DNA from: Helicocarpus griseus UAMH5409
Taxonomy: Eukaryota; Ascomycota; Eurotiomycetes; Onygenales; Ajellomycetaceae
Reading direction: 5' to 3'
Assembly (NCBI GenBank): GCA_002573585.1
Contig: PDNB01000055.1
Location: 1 to 64,000, forward strand
Length of the DNA: 64,000 bases
Shown here: in pieces, positions 11,747 through 24,224 of the stretch
Layout of the letters: each line of letters starts with the position of its first letter
How positions within the stretch are numbered: position 1 is the first letter of the stretch
Translations under genes and position numbers: made by a program
Notes under the pieces: model-generated
Seen by the model: the letters and a program-made list of their open reading frames with translations, nothing else
Told to the model about the DNA's origin: nothing
Databases searched by the model: none

Positions 11747-14045
11747 TTACTCCTCATCATCCGCAGAATCCTTCACATCCGCCCATCCACAATGCCACCT
11801 CTGCCCCTCCGAGTCGCCTCCAACCCTAAGATCTCTCGCCTTAGGCCCCTCCCGCCAGCAGCGGGCATGTAAATCGTCACTGACGGTGATAAGCTCGCCG
11901 CCATCCGTCCAAGAGACGCCAGATACCTCCTTCATATGCCCCTCCACCAACGCCGCGCCGTGCTGGTATATCGGGATGGTATCTTCCAAACGTCCCAATA
12001 AACCTGCGCTGGAGCGGGCTCTGCGGAGTCCGGGGCGGCGGGAGCCGGTTGATTGATCGGGTGTTGAGCTGTTAATGCCAAGGGCTGCAAGGGAAGAGGG
12101 CGGGTTGAGGTAGCGCTCGTCTGTGGGGAAGAGAACGGCGCAGTTATCGCTGCTGCCGACGGCGAGCATTTCGCTCTTGTCGACTGCACGGCGGACGGCG
12201 AGTTTGACGAAGAACGTGGCCACTTGCAGGCGTGGGTGGCGGAAGCCGTAGAGCGGGCCGAGGCCGGGTTTGGCTTCGTCGCTTGGAAAGCGCTTGAAGC
12301 TTGGGTTTGAAGGTACCATTTCTGGGGAGCTTCCTAGGGTCAAGTGGGATGTGGAGTAGGCATAGACGCTGCCATCACGGCAGAGGGTGTAAAGTCTGCT
12401 GCCGTCGCCGCTGAATGCCATGGATGTTAGGCCGAATTGGCGGTATTTCTCATGGCTCTCTGGCTGCCTAGTGATGGCTAGGGGGACGGGTGTTTTGCGC
12501 CGTAGGGAGTATGTGGTCCGCAAGTCCCAGAGTCTTACGCAGGCGTTTGACTCGCTGCTGGAGACGAATAGGTTTTCACGACCCGGGTTGAGGAATGCGA
12601 TGGATGTGACCGAGATGTCATCTCGACGCGCTACCGCTTCTGCTTCTGTACCTGCTTTGGGACGAGGCTTTTCCGCGTGTGCTGGCCAGATACTGTTGGA
12701 CACCTGAGGGTATTTCATTTTGACCGTTGACACCCTCGCCGTTTCATCCACATCCGATGCAAGAGAGCAGCGTAACTGCATTGCTGGCCTTTCATAGGCC
12801 TTGTATCGTAAGTCCCAGATATTCACGCTGCCGTCACGGCTACATGTTGCAACTACGTTATTATTAGAAGCGGGCTGAAATTGTACCCGTTTGACAGACG
12901 AGGTATGTTTGGATAGACAGTAGATAGCTGTCTGCGTGGGCATATCAATAATTCGCGACGTCTGGTCACCGGATGCGGTGGCGAGAAGCCTGTCATCCGA
13001 GGAAAACTCTAGATCCATGATAGAGTTTGTATGCGGCTGAAATGATAGATATGCTTTCGAAAACTCGTGCTTCTGGCCTTTGGCCGAGTCTAGTAGCCGG
13101 ACTCCCCCTTCTTCGTCTCCAATGGCCACAAGGGAATTGGCTGGGAGGTGTCAGTTATTGGAACACATAAAAGATCAGCAGATCGACACGACGAATGACA
13201 TACTATGACAAGAAGCGGTGCAAAATGGAAGAGTTAGACGTTCTCCTGTCTGATCTCTATAGAAGCATTGGTGAAGGTCACTTGGCGAACTATAGAAGCT
13301 GGAAACCTCGTCCCGCCAACCTGTTTACAATCGAATACATTAGTCGACAAGCAATAACAAACATACAGACGTCCAACACACCTGGTCCATAGTTGTATCG
13401 ATGTGTTGTCCGCCTCGATCTGCTATCAGAAAGACTGCCCATAAAGGATTGACCGGACGTTCGAAGCACGTTGGACCGGCGTATAGGCGCAGGCGGCGGG
13501 GCATGCTGCTTGTCCTTGAATATTTCCAATTGACGTCCAGATTCGAAAGCGATTTCATCAGGGTTCGGCCTAGTCGGACTCGAGTCGATGTCGCTGTGAT
13601 GAAGAGTTGGTGCAATCCGTACTCTCCTTAATGGAGATGACTGAAGCGGGGGGCTTGAAGAGAACGACAATTTCCGCTTTTTTCGTGGAGTAGACACTAT
13701 GTCATGCGTTGACGGCTTAGCCAAGCCATCCTGAGGCCCATCTGTAGCTCCTGCAAAGGATGACCCAAGACGGTTCAATGCTGGAGAGCTGATATCTTTC
13801 AATGCATGGCGGCTCGATCTATCGTTTCCCCCGCTTGATAGGGCACCCAATGCAGAACGCGGGGTGAAGAACCGCCTGAACGATCTGGGTGTAACTGGGG
13901 GAGGCTTTTTTGTTTTTGTTCGAGGCGGAGAAGAAGGTATAGAGGGAGCGTTGAATCTGGGAGGCGAGGAGGGGATGGTGTCCTGAGACCCCTCCGGCGG
14001 GTCAGACCTCATGTATAAAGAAGAGGAACCAGGAACAGAGTCCAT
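11747..14045 (-). CDS. cdt2: Cdt2/DTL-like WD40 substrate receptor of CRL4 ubiquitin ligase
   Basis: Cdt2 recruits PCNA-bound proteins such as the licensing factor Cdt1 to Cul4-Ddb1 for destruction in S phase or after damage. Predicted exons 14045-13382, 13320-13204 and 13140-11747 give 724 residues. Residues 1-220 are disordered, Ser/Pro-rich and basic. The middle exon carries the family's entry into the propeller (YRDQTGERLTLPF), and residues from about 255 to 710 hold WD40 repeats such as HTNSIMDLEFSSDDRLLATA. Two WDLR (WDxR/DWD box) motifs, near 369 and 465, fit binding to Ddb1. The splice between CHT and NSLVAIGDEEG restores a continuous propeller strand. The Cdt2 label rests on layout and motifs; another DWD protein is the main alternative. 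Confidence 0.85.
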
Positions 14046-14500
14046 AGCTAGCGTAATTGGGGAGGAATATAGATCTAATGCATTGGCGTCAATATTGTTG
14101 GATCCCTGAGAGGAATGTTATATATGTGGATGTTGCTGCACTGGAGAATGGCGGAGAATGGAAGAATGATATAGGCTCGTCCAGCACGTCGTCGCGCACG
14201 GCTCCAGCACAATCCCGCGAGGCGTGGCCGTGTCGACTAAAGTCTTGGCGCTTCCGCGACGCGAGATCAGCTTAGTCACCCTGGCCCGTGCACCCGCGGT
14301 TCAATTAAAGTGTTGGCGCTAGTCTGCAATAGGAAGGCGGTCTGGCAGTTCGGCAGCGGCTGTCGGCGGTGCTGATGCCGAACCCGCGCTTTGCCTATTC
14401 GAGAAATTTTGATTTTTTTGCACATCCCGGGTTGAGAAGACTGCGACGGAGACCACAAGGCTGTGTGCTGTCAATGGTCGCAGCTATTCTTGTCATGAAG
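14046..14500. promoter_or_regulatory. Bidirectional promoter, Cdt2 / Rrp5
   Basis: A 455-bp divergent spacer. It carries an AAATTTTGATTTTTTT stretch about 100 bp before the Rrp5 start, somewhat like the AT-rich element of ribosome-biogenesis promoters, though not a clean match. The Rrp5 frame stays open upstream and holds further ATGs at 14474 and 14495; I treat those as 5' leader. Confidence 0.45.
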
Positions 14501-17500
14501 ATGGCTCCTATCAAGAGAAAGGGCAATGGCCCTGACGAGTCTGCCTCTCGACAGCCGCAGAAAAGAGTCAAGGTTGCAGACGCTGCGCAAGGAAAGGATG
14601 CAAAGGCCGGGAAAAAGTCAAAGAATGCACCGGAGAAGTCGAAAAGCTCTTCGGAACACCAGCCAAATGCCCCAGCAGTTTCGGTTTTGCGAGACGAGGA
14701 GCCCGCTTTCCCTCGTGGTGGTGCAAGTGTTTTGACCCCGCTCGAGCAAAAGCAAATTCAGATACAGGCAACTCGCGATGTGTTGTTCGAGCAAAATGGA
14801 GCTCCTGGTGAGGATGATGTGGATATGGAGGACGGGGAACCGAGGAAATCTAGCAAGGCACTTATGAACAAAGCTAAGAAGGCGAAGAAGGCCAAGAAGC
14901 AGGCGACTTCTGAAGATTCTGCTAAGCAAGGTGTTCGCATTGAAGGACTTAACTTCAAGGTATTTACCTACCATAGCTTGCGAGAAAGTGAACAACAAGT
15001 GAGTTAACACTGCTAACTTTCCCAAAGCGCATTGTCATAGGTTCCAAGGTCCTTGGCCAAATCTCCAGTATCAACGCTCACGACATTGGTCTCTCACTTC
15101 CGAATAATTTGACAGGTTACATCCCGCTCACTGCCGTTTCAAAAACATTACGGCAAAAGATTGAGAAACTCCTAAGTGGTGGCCAAGATGACGACGAAGG
15201 ATCCGATGACGATGAAGAGGAGGATTTGGACTTGAAATCATATTTCAAGCTGGGCCAGTACCTTCGCGCGTCCGTTACCTCCACCGAGAGCGAGCCGAAC
15301 AATGGCAAAACCAAGGGGAAAAAACACATCGAGCTCTCAGTAGACCCTCGGGAAGCTAACTCCGGACTTGGGAAGTCTGACCTCATTGTTAATGCCACTG
15401 TGCAGGCCTCCGTCCTGAGTGTGGAGGACCACGGTTTAATCATGGATTTGGGCTTGGAGGACGGCCAAACGAAAGGGTTCATGTCCTCGAAAGAAATTCC
15501 CCATGACTTGGAGATCTCTGAAGTAAAGGAGGGCTCTGTTTTTCTCTGCGTTGTCACCGGACATAATGCGAATGGCAGTGTTGTGAAACTATCTGCCAAT
15601 CTTCCTACTGCCGGCTCTATAAAGAAGAACCATTTCTTGACTTCCGCGCCGACTATCAATTCCTTCCTTCCCGGAACTGCGGCGGAGATTCTTTTAACTG
15701 AGGTTACGTCTACTGGTATGGCCGGGAAGATTATGGGCATGCTGGATGCCGTCGTTGATTTGGTCCAATCTGGAGCTACTACTGGAAAGGATGACCTTAC
15801 GAAGAAGTATCATGTTGGCGCAAAAATAAAGGGAAGACTCATTTGCACATATCCTACAGTTGAGCCTTTCAAACTTGGATTCTCAATTCTTGACCACGTC
15901 CTCAAATTTTCGCCAACAAATCTTGAGCAGAAGTCTGGCTCTGACGACGCCCTTGCCATATCCGCCGTCGTACCCGAGGCGAAAGTCACTACGGTCGAAC
16001 CAGTCCTGGGCGCCTACGTCCAGTTCCACGACAAACACCACGGATTCGCCCATATTTCTAGGCTCTCGGATAACAAAGTCGAAAGTATTTCCGATTCGCA
16101 AGGTCCCTACAAGGTCGACACGACGCACGAGGCGAGAATAGTCGGTTATAGCGCGATGGACAATTTGTATCTCTTATCTTTCGAAAGAAAAGTCATCGAT
16201 CAGCCTTTCATTCGTCTGGAGGACGTGACAGTCGGCGCCGTGGTGAAGGGCAAGATAGAGAAGACCCTGATTGGTCCTGAAGGTGTTGACGGGCTTATTG
16301 TTTCTCTTGCCGATGGCATCTCTGGCTTGGTTCCGGGAATGCACATGTCTGATTCCAAATTACTTCATCCCGAGAAGAAATTCCGCGAAGGAGGACAAGT
16401 TTCTGCTAGGATCCTTTCCGTGAACTTGGAGAAACGCCAGCTACGACTCACCTTGAAAAAGACATTATTGAACAGCGAATCTTCAACATGGAAAGAATAT
16501 AGCGGAATTCTTCCCGGAAACCAATCGCCGGGAACTATTATCAGCATCCAGCCCCACGGAGCAATTGTTCAGTTTTACGGGGAGGTTCGAGGCTTCCTCC
16601 CTGTTTCTGAGATGAGCGAAGCATACATCAAAGACCCAGCTCAACATTTTACTATTGGGCAAGTTGTAAATGTTCATGCTTTAAACGTTGACCCAGAGTT
16701 GAGAAAGCTGGTTGTTTCCTGCAAGGACCCTTCGTCGTTCACCGAGAGCTACAAGACCGCGTTCGAGAACATCCAACCTGGAGACTCTGTTTCGGGAACG
16801 GTCTTTGAAAAGTCTAGTGAGGATATCCTGTTGAGACTGGAAGGTTCAGGCCTGGTCGCTAGATTAAGCGCAGAGCACGTCGCCGATGGTCAAGCTTCCA
16901 GGAACGGATCTGCCCTTGCTCGCATCAGAGTCGGGCAGAAACTTAACGACCTTTTAATTCTTAATACCCATAAGGCTCATCGACTCATCAAGGTAACCAA
17001 TAAGCCAAGCCTGAAACAGGCTCGTAAAAATGGCGAATTACCTGCCAGATTTGAGGAGCTACAGGAAGGGTCCAAGGTGACTGGCTTTGTGAAGAACATC
17101 ACTGGGGATGGATTATTTGTGGAGTTCTTGAGCGGTCTCACCGGATTTGTCCCGAAGCGCCTTGTGGATGATGATCATCTAAAGAGGCCTGATTTTGGTT
17201 ATCTTTTGTCTCAACCCATCACGCTATCTGTACAAAACATTGAAGATGACCGTCAGAGATTTACTTTAACTTTGAAGGGTGTCCAGTCAAGCAAGCAACG
17301 CGCTTCCGATGGCGAAAAGCCAGCCAACAACGCCAATCAGTCGTCGGTCAATCCTGTCGACGAAGATATCAAATCTCTCGACGACTTGACCTTTGGCAGA
17401 GTCACCAAGGCCAAGATTGCCTCCATCAAGGAAACTCAGATCAACGTACACCTCGCGGAGAATATCCAAGGGCGTATTGATGTTTCACAAGTATTCGATA

Positions 17501-20108
17501 ATTGGGAGGCCATCAAGGATCGCAAACAGCCTTTGCGCTTTTTCAAGGCTAAACAGATCATTCCAGTCCGTATTCTCGGTATTCATGATGCCCGCAGTCA
17601 CAAATTCCTACCGATTAGCCACCGAAGCGGAAAGTACCCTGTTTTCGAGCTTTCCGCGAAACCTGGCGACCTCGAGTCAAAGAACCTTGAACCTCTTAGC
17701 CTTGATAAAGTCAAAGTTGGATCGTCATGGATGGGATTTGTCAATAATATCAGCGATGATTGTCTTTGGATAAACATCACCCCGAACGTGCGAGGAAGGC
17801 TACGGATCACCGACGTCTCGGACGACTTGTCACTCGTAGGTGACATCGCAAAGAACTTTCCGGTTGGATCTGCAATGAAGGTTCATGTTACTGGCGTTGA
17901 CGCGGATAAGAACCGTCTCGACCTCTCTGCAAGACATGGAAGCTCTCAAACCAAGAGAGACTTCTCGGACTTTTCAAAGGGAGAGATTTTGCTTGGACGT
18001 GTTACCAGAGTTACTGAGCGCCAAGTTCTCGTGCAACTCAGCGACACAACTGTTGGTGCTATTAGCTTGATAGATATGGCCGATGACTACTCGAAAGTGA
18101 ACCCTGCCGACTTCCACAAGAATGAGGTTATCCGTGTTTGCGTCGTTGACGTTGACGTTCCGAACAAGAAGATTTCGCTTTCTGTTCGCCCCTCGAGGGT
18201 CCTTAGTTCGTCGCTACCAATTCAAGATCCGGAGATAACGTCGATGGGCCAGCTCAAGGTTAATGACATCGTTCGTGGATTCGTCCGCAGAGTTGCAAAC
18301 AATGGCCTTTTTGTCGCCTTGGGTCACGACGTTACCGCCTACGTTCGGATCTCGGATCTCTCAGACTCTTATCTCAAGGAGTGGCAGAACGAATTCCAAG
18401 TCGACCAGCTCGTCCGTGGAAGAATAATTTTGGTGGACACGGAAAACCATAAGCTGCAAATGAGCTTGAAGGAGTCCGTCCTTGACCCAGACTACAAGGC
18501 ACTAGTCACAATTAAAGACTTGAAGCGTGGCCAGATTGTTACTGGAAAGGTCCGCAATGTCGAGGAATTCGGAGCTTTCATTGTAATTGACGGAACAACT
18601 AATCTTAGCGGCTTGTGTCACCGAACCGAGATGGCAGAGAAGAAAGTGGAAGATGCTAGGAAATTGTTCGAGAAGGGCGATATTGTCAAGGCTAAGATTA
18701 TCAAGATCGACCACGAGAAGGAGCGGATCTCTTTGGGATTGAAGGCTTCGTACTTCAAGGATGCTGATGACGAGTCGGAAAATGATGATAGCGAGGATGA
18801 GAACGAAGAGGATGTGAGTGAAAGCGAGGAAGATGGTGGGCTGGAGCTTGAGCTCGAGTCTGGTGATGACGTTTCAATGGGTGGAGTCGATTTGGAAGAC
18901 GATGAAGAGGACGATGACGAAGATGACGAAGATAGTGAGAGTGATGCTAGTGATGAGGATGTGCAGATGGGCGACGCCGAAGGCGCTGACGCAAAGGGAG
19001 GCCTAGTCACCTCTGGGTTTGACTGGAGTGGAAACGCTACCGCTGGTGCTGACGAGGGCAACGAATCCGAATCCGACTCCGATGATCAAGCAGCTACAAA
19101 GAAGAAGAAGCGCCGGAAGCCTGAGATCCAAGTTGACAGAACTGGTGATCTCGACGCCAACGGACCGCAGTCTGTTGCTGATTACGAGCGTTTGTTACTC
19201 GGTGAACCAGACTCGAGTTTGCTCTGGCTGAAATACATGGCCTTCCAGCTTGAACTCAGTGAGGTGGACAAGGCCCGTGAGATTGCAGAGCGGGCTCTCC
19301 GGTCAATAAGCATTGGTCAGGATACTGAAAAGTTCAACGTCTGGGTCGCATTGCTCAATTTGGAGAACACGTTTGGAAATGACGACTCTCTCGACGAAGT
19401 CTTCAAGCGTGCTTGTCAGTACAATGATCAGCAGGAGATCCACGAGAGGATGACTAGCATCTACATCCAGTCCGGAAAGAATGACGTATGTTTTGCAATT
19501 AAAACCCCCATCATAAAATAATTCTACAAAAAACTGAGCTAACAAAACTCGCCAAACAGAAAGCCGACGCCCTCTTCCAAACCACTCTCAAGAAGAAATT
19601 TACACCTTCCCCCACACTCTACCTCAACTACGCCAACTTCCTCTTTGACACCCTCGCCGAGCCCGAACGCGGCCGCGCCCTCCTCCCTCGTGCCATCCAA
19701 TCCCTCCCCAAACACACCCACGTCGACATCACCTCCAAATTTGGCCAGCTGGAATTCCGCTCGCCCAACGGCGACGTCGAGCGTGGCCGTACGATTTTCG
19801 AGGGCCTCCTTTCCTCCTTCCCCAAGCGCGTGGATCTGTGGAATGTGTTGCTTGATTTGGAGATCAAGAATGGTGATGCGGAGCAGGTGCGGAGACTGTT
19901 TGAGAGGGTTTTGGGACTGGGTGGTGCTGGTAGTGTTGCGGCCGATGGGACGAGGACGGGAGCGAGGAAGTTGAAGGATAAGCAGGCCAAGTTTTTCTTT
20001 AAGAAGTGGCTGGCGTTTGAGGAGAAGGTCGGGGACGGCGATGAAAAGATGGTGGATGAGGTTAAGGCCAGGGCGGCAGAGTATGTGAAAGCTGCTAAGG
20101 GGGAGTAA
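14501..20108 (+). CDS. rrp5: rRNA biogenesis protein Rrp5 (S1 repeats plus HAT/TPR)
   Basis: A nucleolar factor needed for both 18S and 5.8S rRNA processing; it is the largest protein here. Exons 14501-14959, 15028-19485 and 19560-20108 give 1821 residues, close to the usual size. I chose the ATG in AAGATGG context at 14501, giving MAPIKRK; 14495 and 14474 are alternative in-frame starts. Order: Lys-rich N-terminus; a long array of S1 RNA-binding repeats from about residue 150 to 1390 (for example VEEFGAFIVIDGTTNLSGL); a highly acidic linker near 1400-1475; then HAT/TPR helices from about 1530 to the end (YANFLFDTLAEPERGRALL). Both introns carry a GCTAAC branch sequence shortly before the acceptor. 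It is divergent from Cdt2 and convergent with the next gene. Confidence 0.95.
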
Positions 20109-20394
20109 AGTTGATGTGGTGATGGGATTGCTTCTTTACTGCTCGTGATACCTAGGTGTGCTTATATCTGAGGTTGGGGGAGAGTTTTTTCTTCCTTGTT
20201 AACAGGTTATAAAAAGTTTATTTTCTTTTCTTTTTTGGCATTTGAAGGGGCTAGTTTGGGTATTGTATTATCTTTTTATAGAACTCCTGACATGCGCAGT
20301 AATATGCAATATACATCTTTCGATCACAGAGGTATCTGTCCCATTATATATAAACCAGATGAACGCCAAAATAACAGAATCCTTTTTGCAACCC

Positions 20395-21571
20395 TCAAAC
20401 CCTCCTCTCCGCCGTCAACTTCCTGTATTGCTCCAAGAAATTCAACCTCTCCTCCGCCAACTCCTCTCTCACCCTCAAACTCCCCGCCGCAGCAGGGACA
20501 TTAGCAACATTGACCACCGCCCCGCCCATCCCGCGCTCCTTGAACTTCGGCTTCGGCTTGATCAGCTGCGTGGGAGGCGCCTGCACAACTTCCAGCGGAT
20601 TAATACGCTGCTGGGCCTTTGCCTTCTCATTCAATTTCCGCCATGGATCATCATCCTCAAGATCATCATCTTCACTCCCATCACCACCGCTAACCGCACC
20701 ACCCTTCCCCTTCTTTTTCCCCTTCTTCTTACTCTTCGCAGCAGCCTTTTTCTTCTTTTTCGTCACACCTGCCTCCAACTCCCACGCCTTCCACTGCTCA
20801 TTAACCTCTTCCTTCTCCGCCTCCCTCTCCTCCCGCTCTGCCTCTTCTTTCTCACGAATCTTCGCTTCCTCCTCCCTCCACTCCCGCTGTAACCGCAAAA
20901 GCCGCTTCTCATGCTTCGTCACCCTGTGTTCGCGCAGGTTCTTTAGCGCGGGATCCTTGCCTAGGCTACCTGCCGTACCGGATTTGCGCGAGATGCCAGA
21001 GAGCGGGAGTGCCTGGTCGACGCGGGCAGCAAAGTCGGACATGCGTTCGCCGGGGAGGATTTTGGGGATAGAGGAGGAAGACAGGGCAGGTGGTTGTTGT
21101 GATGGGGTCGTAGTGCTGGTAGACTTTTGGGCGGGCTTTTGGGTACTATCTGCCCGTTTTGTCCCATTTGAAGTGCCAGTGTTAGCAGCATTCTGCTGCT
21201 CCCCGCGTCTCCGCTTCTTGTTGGGTTTTGTTGTGCCGTCATCTTCTAGATGGGTTGTGACGCGGGCGCCTGATGAAGCCTTTTGGAACTGCTGCATCAT
21301 GCGCAGGAAGGCCTTGGGGGTATCATCTTTGTAAGAGTCCTGTGCGGGCTTTTTGAGCTTGCGCTTCTTGTTGGCGGCTTCTTTGGAGTCTGTGCTTGCA
21401 GGTTTTGGCGGCAGGGGTTTTGCGATTTTTGTTGGAGGGAGGTCGAAGCTGTCGCTGTAGATTTAAGAGATTTGGTTAGGACGGGGGGGTCATTTGGGGG
21501 AGATTTCTCCTAGTCGAGTGCGGGTGTACTTACGAATTATCCTTTCCGCGTCTTTTGTGCTTGTGAGGCAT
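20395..21571 (-). CDS. Lys/Arg-rich coiled-coil protein, probably nuclear
   Basis: Exons 21571-21534 and 21454-20395, joined across an 79-nt intron (GTAAGT donor, CTACAG acceptor), give 365 residues. The short first exon encodes MPHKHKRRGKDN; the second begins with a conserved-looking SFDLPPTKIAKPLPPKP stretch. The rest is very rich in Lys, Arg, Glu and Ala, with a long helical coiled-coil segment in the middle (LLRLQREWREEEAKIREKEE), a KKKKKAAAKSKKKGKKKGK tract, and a more ordered C-terminus. The basic runs suggest nuclear or nucleolar targeting, and its position tail-to-tail with Rrp5 is suggestive but not evidence of shared function. I do not recognise a named family. Confidence 0.82.
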
Positions 21572-22880
21572 TGTGGGTAGATATTGCTTTTTTGCTGCGC
21601 AATTGAATGCAGATGATATTTGGTGAAGCTGCGATATCAAAAAATCCAAGGCCTGTGTATTTTTCGTAATTACGATACATAGATTGTACAGATATTTTAC
21701 ATATAGTTATGTCATCATCCGCTAACCGGAAGTGGCAATCTACTTCAACCGCTTGACTGACTCCGCGAATAAAACAAATCACATCAACATCCATTATTCT
21801 TCATTGAGTATTTCTATGGGAAATGATGAATGGAATGGAAGATTACAATTTTATATATGGCTACCAGCAATTGAAAAGCTGTGTCCTGGGCGGCAACACA
21901 GAAATGACAACATCTGTTATCAAACTTGCACCAATGGCCATTGCCTCTTTGATGCTTAACACAGACCAATGGAATGCAATATCTCTTTTATTTAAGGCCC
22001 AATAGAAGCCGCTGACAGATGATAGATACAAGGGCATGGACTTCCAAAGTCTTCAGGGTGCTGTCGCTTCATTGGCGTTGGGCTGGGTACCTTCAGGGGC
22101 TCAGATAGGGATAAGCTATCCCCCCTTGATATACGAATGAATAGCTTTGGAAAGAAGGAAAAGCGCAGCTGAGCAGCTACAAGCATACCTCCGGATAGGA
22201 GAAGAAGCTGGAGATTAGGCTCTAGATACTTCTCTTGGTGTCTGCCGGGGACTCTTTATCACGGCAGCAGCAGCAGCAGACAAAGGCTTGTCAGGCCGTG
22301 AAGGGGCCGGCTGTGTAGAGCAGCCAGGACAAAGAGAAAGAAGCCAGTGGCAAGCACTGAGACAGTGTTATTGAGCAGTGACTGTCTATCAACACAATGT
22401 CCTGGTTCCGGAAGATGCTGTGGGTTGTGTTGAATGAAGAGAATAGAATCATGTGGCCTCTGTTTTGCCTGGGTGCGGTTGACCTGCAGTGACTCCTATA
22501 TCTTCTCCTCTTTTGGCCTGCTGGACTCCTTCTTCTTCTTCTCTTTCACTTCTCTCTCTCTTTTTTTCTTCTGTGAAAGGATCAACATCTCCTCACATCT
22601 CTCTGATATTGTTTTCTTATTCCAAGCACCCCACTTGACTGGAAAAAAGACTACTCTGAATACCCCTACCTATCCTCTAGCTTGCTAGGAAAGATCAAAG
22701 AAGAGAAGCTGTAAGTGCTCTTCTGTGCTCTGCTAGACTTGACTCACTGCCAACTGCAATGTAGCTGCCAGGCAACCCACTACAGAACAAGTACTGTGCC
22801 TATATACGACCCTACTCTTGGTATACATCAAGCTAACATGACCAGATCTTTCGAAAAGAAACAGCTACAAATCAGCAAAG
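21572..22880. other. Divergent upstream region, with a probable 5' UTR intron
   Basis: No convincing protein gene. From about 22500 to 22620 the + strand is CT-rich, as in a promoter or long leader for the small gene at 22881. A GTAAGT at 22711 and an AGCTAACATGACCAG at 22831-22845 look like donor, branch and acceptor of a 135-nt leader intron. Removing it deletes an upstream ATG (22838) whose frame would otherwise overlap the start of the small gene. Confidence 0.5.
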
Positions 22881-23081
22881 ATGTGCAACACTTACATCAC
22901 CACCACCATTACCAGTGCTGGCTACATTAAAAATGCCTACACCAAGGCCTGCCCCCATAAACCTCGTGGCGTGGAGCCCGAGGATTGCCCTGAGTACAAG
23001 TTCCACGAATCCGGCTCCAGCCGCAAGAAGGACAAGCTGCCCGAATGGGCTAAGAGAAAGCCCACTGGACCCAAGGCCTGA
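22881..23081 (+). CDS. 66-residue small protein, Cys/His-containing
   Basis: The frame starts at ATG 22881 (AAAGATG) and ends at TGA 23079-23081. The product opens with MCNTYITTTIT, has a central KACPHKPRGVEPEDCPEYKFHE region and a basic tail (RKKDKLPEWAKRKPTGPKA). The three Cys and nearby His resemble the short fungal proteins that begin MC-x-TY and may bind zinc, but I cannot name a family. It has no signal peptide or membrane segment. Flanking splice signals (leader intron 22711-22845; 3' UTR intron 23108-23174, GTAAGT to TTCCAG) support transcription from this strand. An overlapping frame from 22915 to 23115 exists but lacks such features. Short length keeps confidence moderate. Confidence 0.55.
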   Translation: MCNTYITTTITSAGYIKNAYTKACPHKPRGVEPEDCPEYKFHESGSSRKKDKLPEWAKRKPTGPKA

Positions 23082-24224
23082 ACGTTTTCCAAGCCCGTGG
23101 CTGGGAGGTAAGTAACAAGACTTGACCTATATGTTTGACTTGTAGTGAAGGACTTTAATGATGTTGGTTTCCAGATACGATACCATACGCCACATAAATT
23201 CTACTTGGGAGCGAATAGGAAATGGAACGGAATGGGGCAGGGAGTTTGTTAGAATTTGTATTTTCTAAGAGGCCTGTATCTGTTATTGTTTGAAGAAATG
23301 GATGGAACGAGTGACGGGAAATGGACTGGGAATGAGTGTGCTTTTTATGCTTTTATGAACTCTTGAGTATCAAGGTAGCCTACCATGGAGGATTAAACGG
23401 TCTTTACCCTAGTCCTGTCTAGACAGATGTATGGGTGAAAATGTGTTCTTAGAGATAGCTCTTACAAACAAAGGCTGAAATACTTTACTCAACGAACTCT
23501 CTTCCTGGTAACCACTGACTTCTATATGTCCTTGCCCAGTTTTCCTCGGCTTTGTAGGTATTACTCCTCTGTCCATACCAAAAGTCGTCGGGTTAAACCG
23601 ATATGGCCGTGTCTACGACGACGTTGCGTTCTGTCGACTTAATTCAAAGCGATAAACGCGCTGACAGAGCTGTGGAATTAAATGCCCGTCTCATCCAAGT
23701 TTAGATTGTATTTGAGGAGTATACGGATAGTTTAGACAAGCTTTGGCATTCTTTAAGTTGGTCGACTAGCCGTTGTTTTCCCATGGAACGTTTGCCTCCT
23801 TTCCCCACGGGTTTGGATCGTGGACGGACGGAACGCACAATGCTAAATCCAACAAGCTACGCCAATTTAAGCTCGCAGGTGAGGCATATTCGAAGCTTAA
23901 CGGTCGAAGAGAGTTGGAGAAACATACCAGCCATCCATGGATTTAGACGCCAATCATCTGCTAGGCATCCCACCAAGCTTACTTGAGCTGGACTGGGTTC
24001 TTTGCCGCGCTGGATAGTTAGCCTTCTTTAGCAACCTCACCACTCTTCCCAGCTGCCTCTTTATTCCGATTTTAAAGAGAATATAGTAATACCTATAAAA
24101 TATCCTTATACGACGTATCAAAATGCGTATTTCCCCTCGATAACGATATAGCAAAGGATATTGCGCGATATTGCCATCATCTAGCTCCTCTCCAGCCTCT
24201 CTGTATTATTTTTCGGGGTGGAAG
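23082..24224. other. Intergenic region
   Basis: Contains the 3' part of the small gene's transcript, then unremarkable DNA. An AT-rich patch with TATA-like runs at about 24060-24170 precedes the Aim6-like gene and may be its promoter. No gene is supported. Confidence 0.55.

Noticed and set aside
15117..15740. 207-codon minus-strand frame within rrp5
   Set aside because: Antisense to conserved S1-repeat coding sequence.
18618..19061. Serine-rich 147-codon minus-strand frame
   Set aside because: It is the complement of the acidic Asp/Glu linker of Rrp5, which yields Ser/Phe runs when read backwards.
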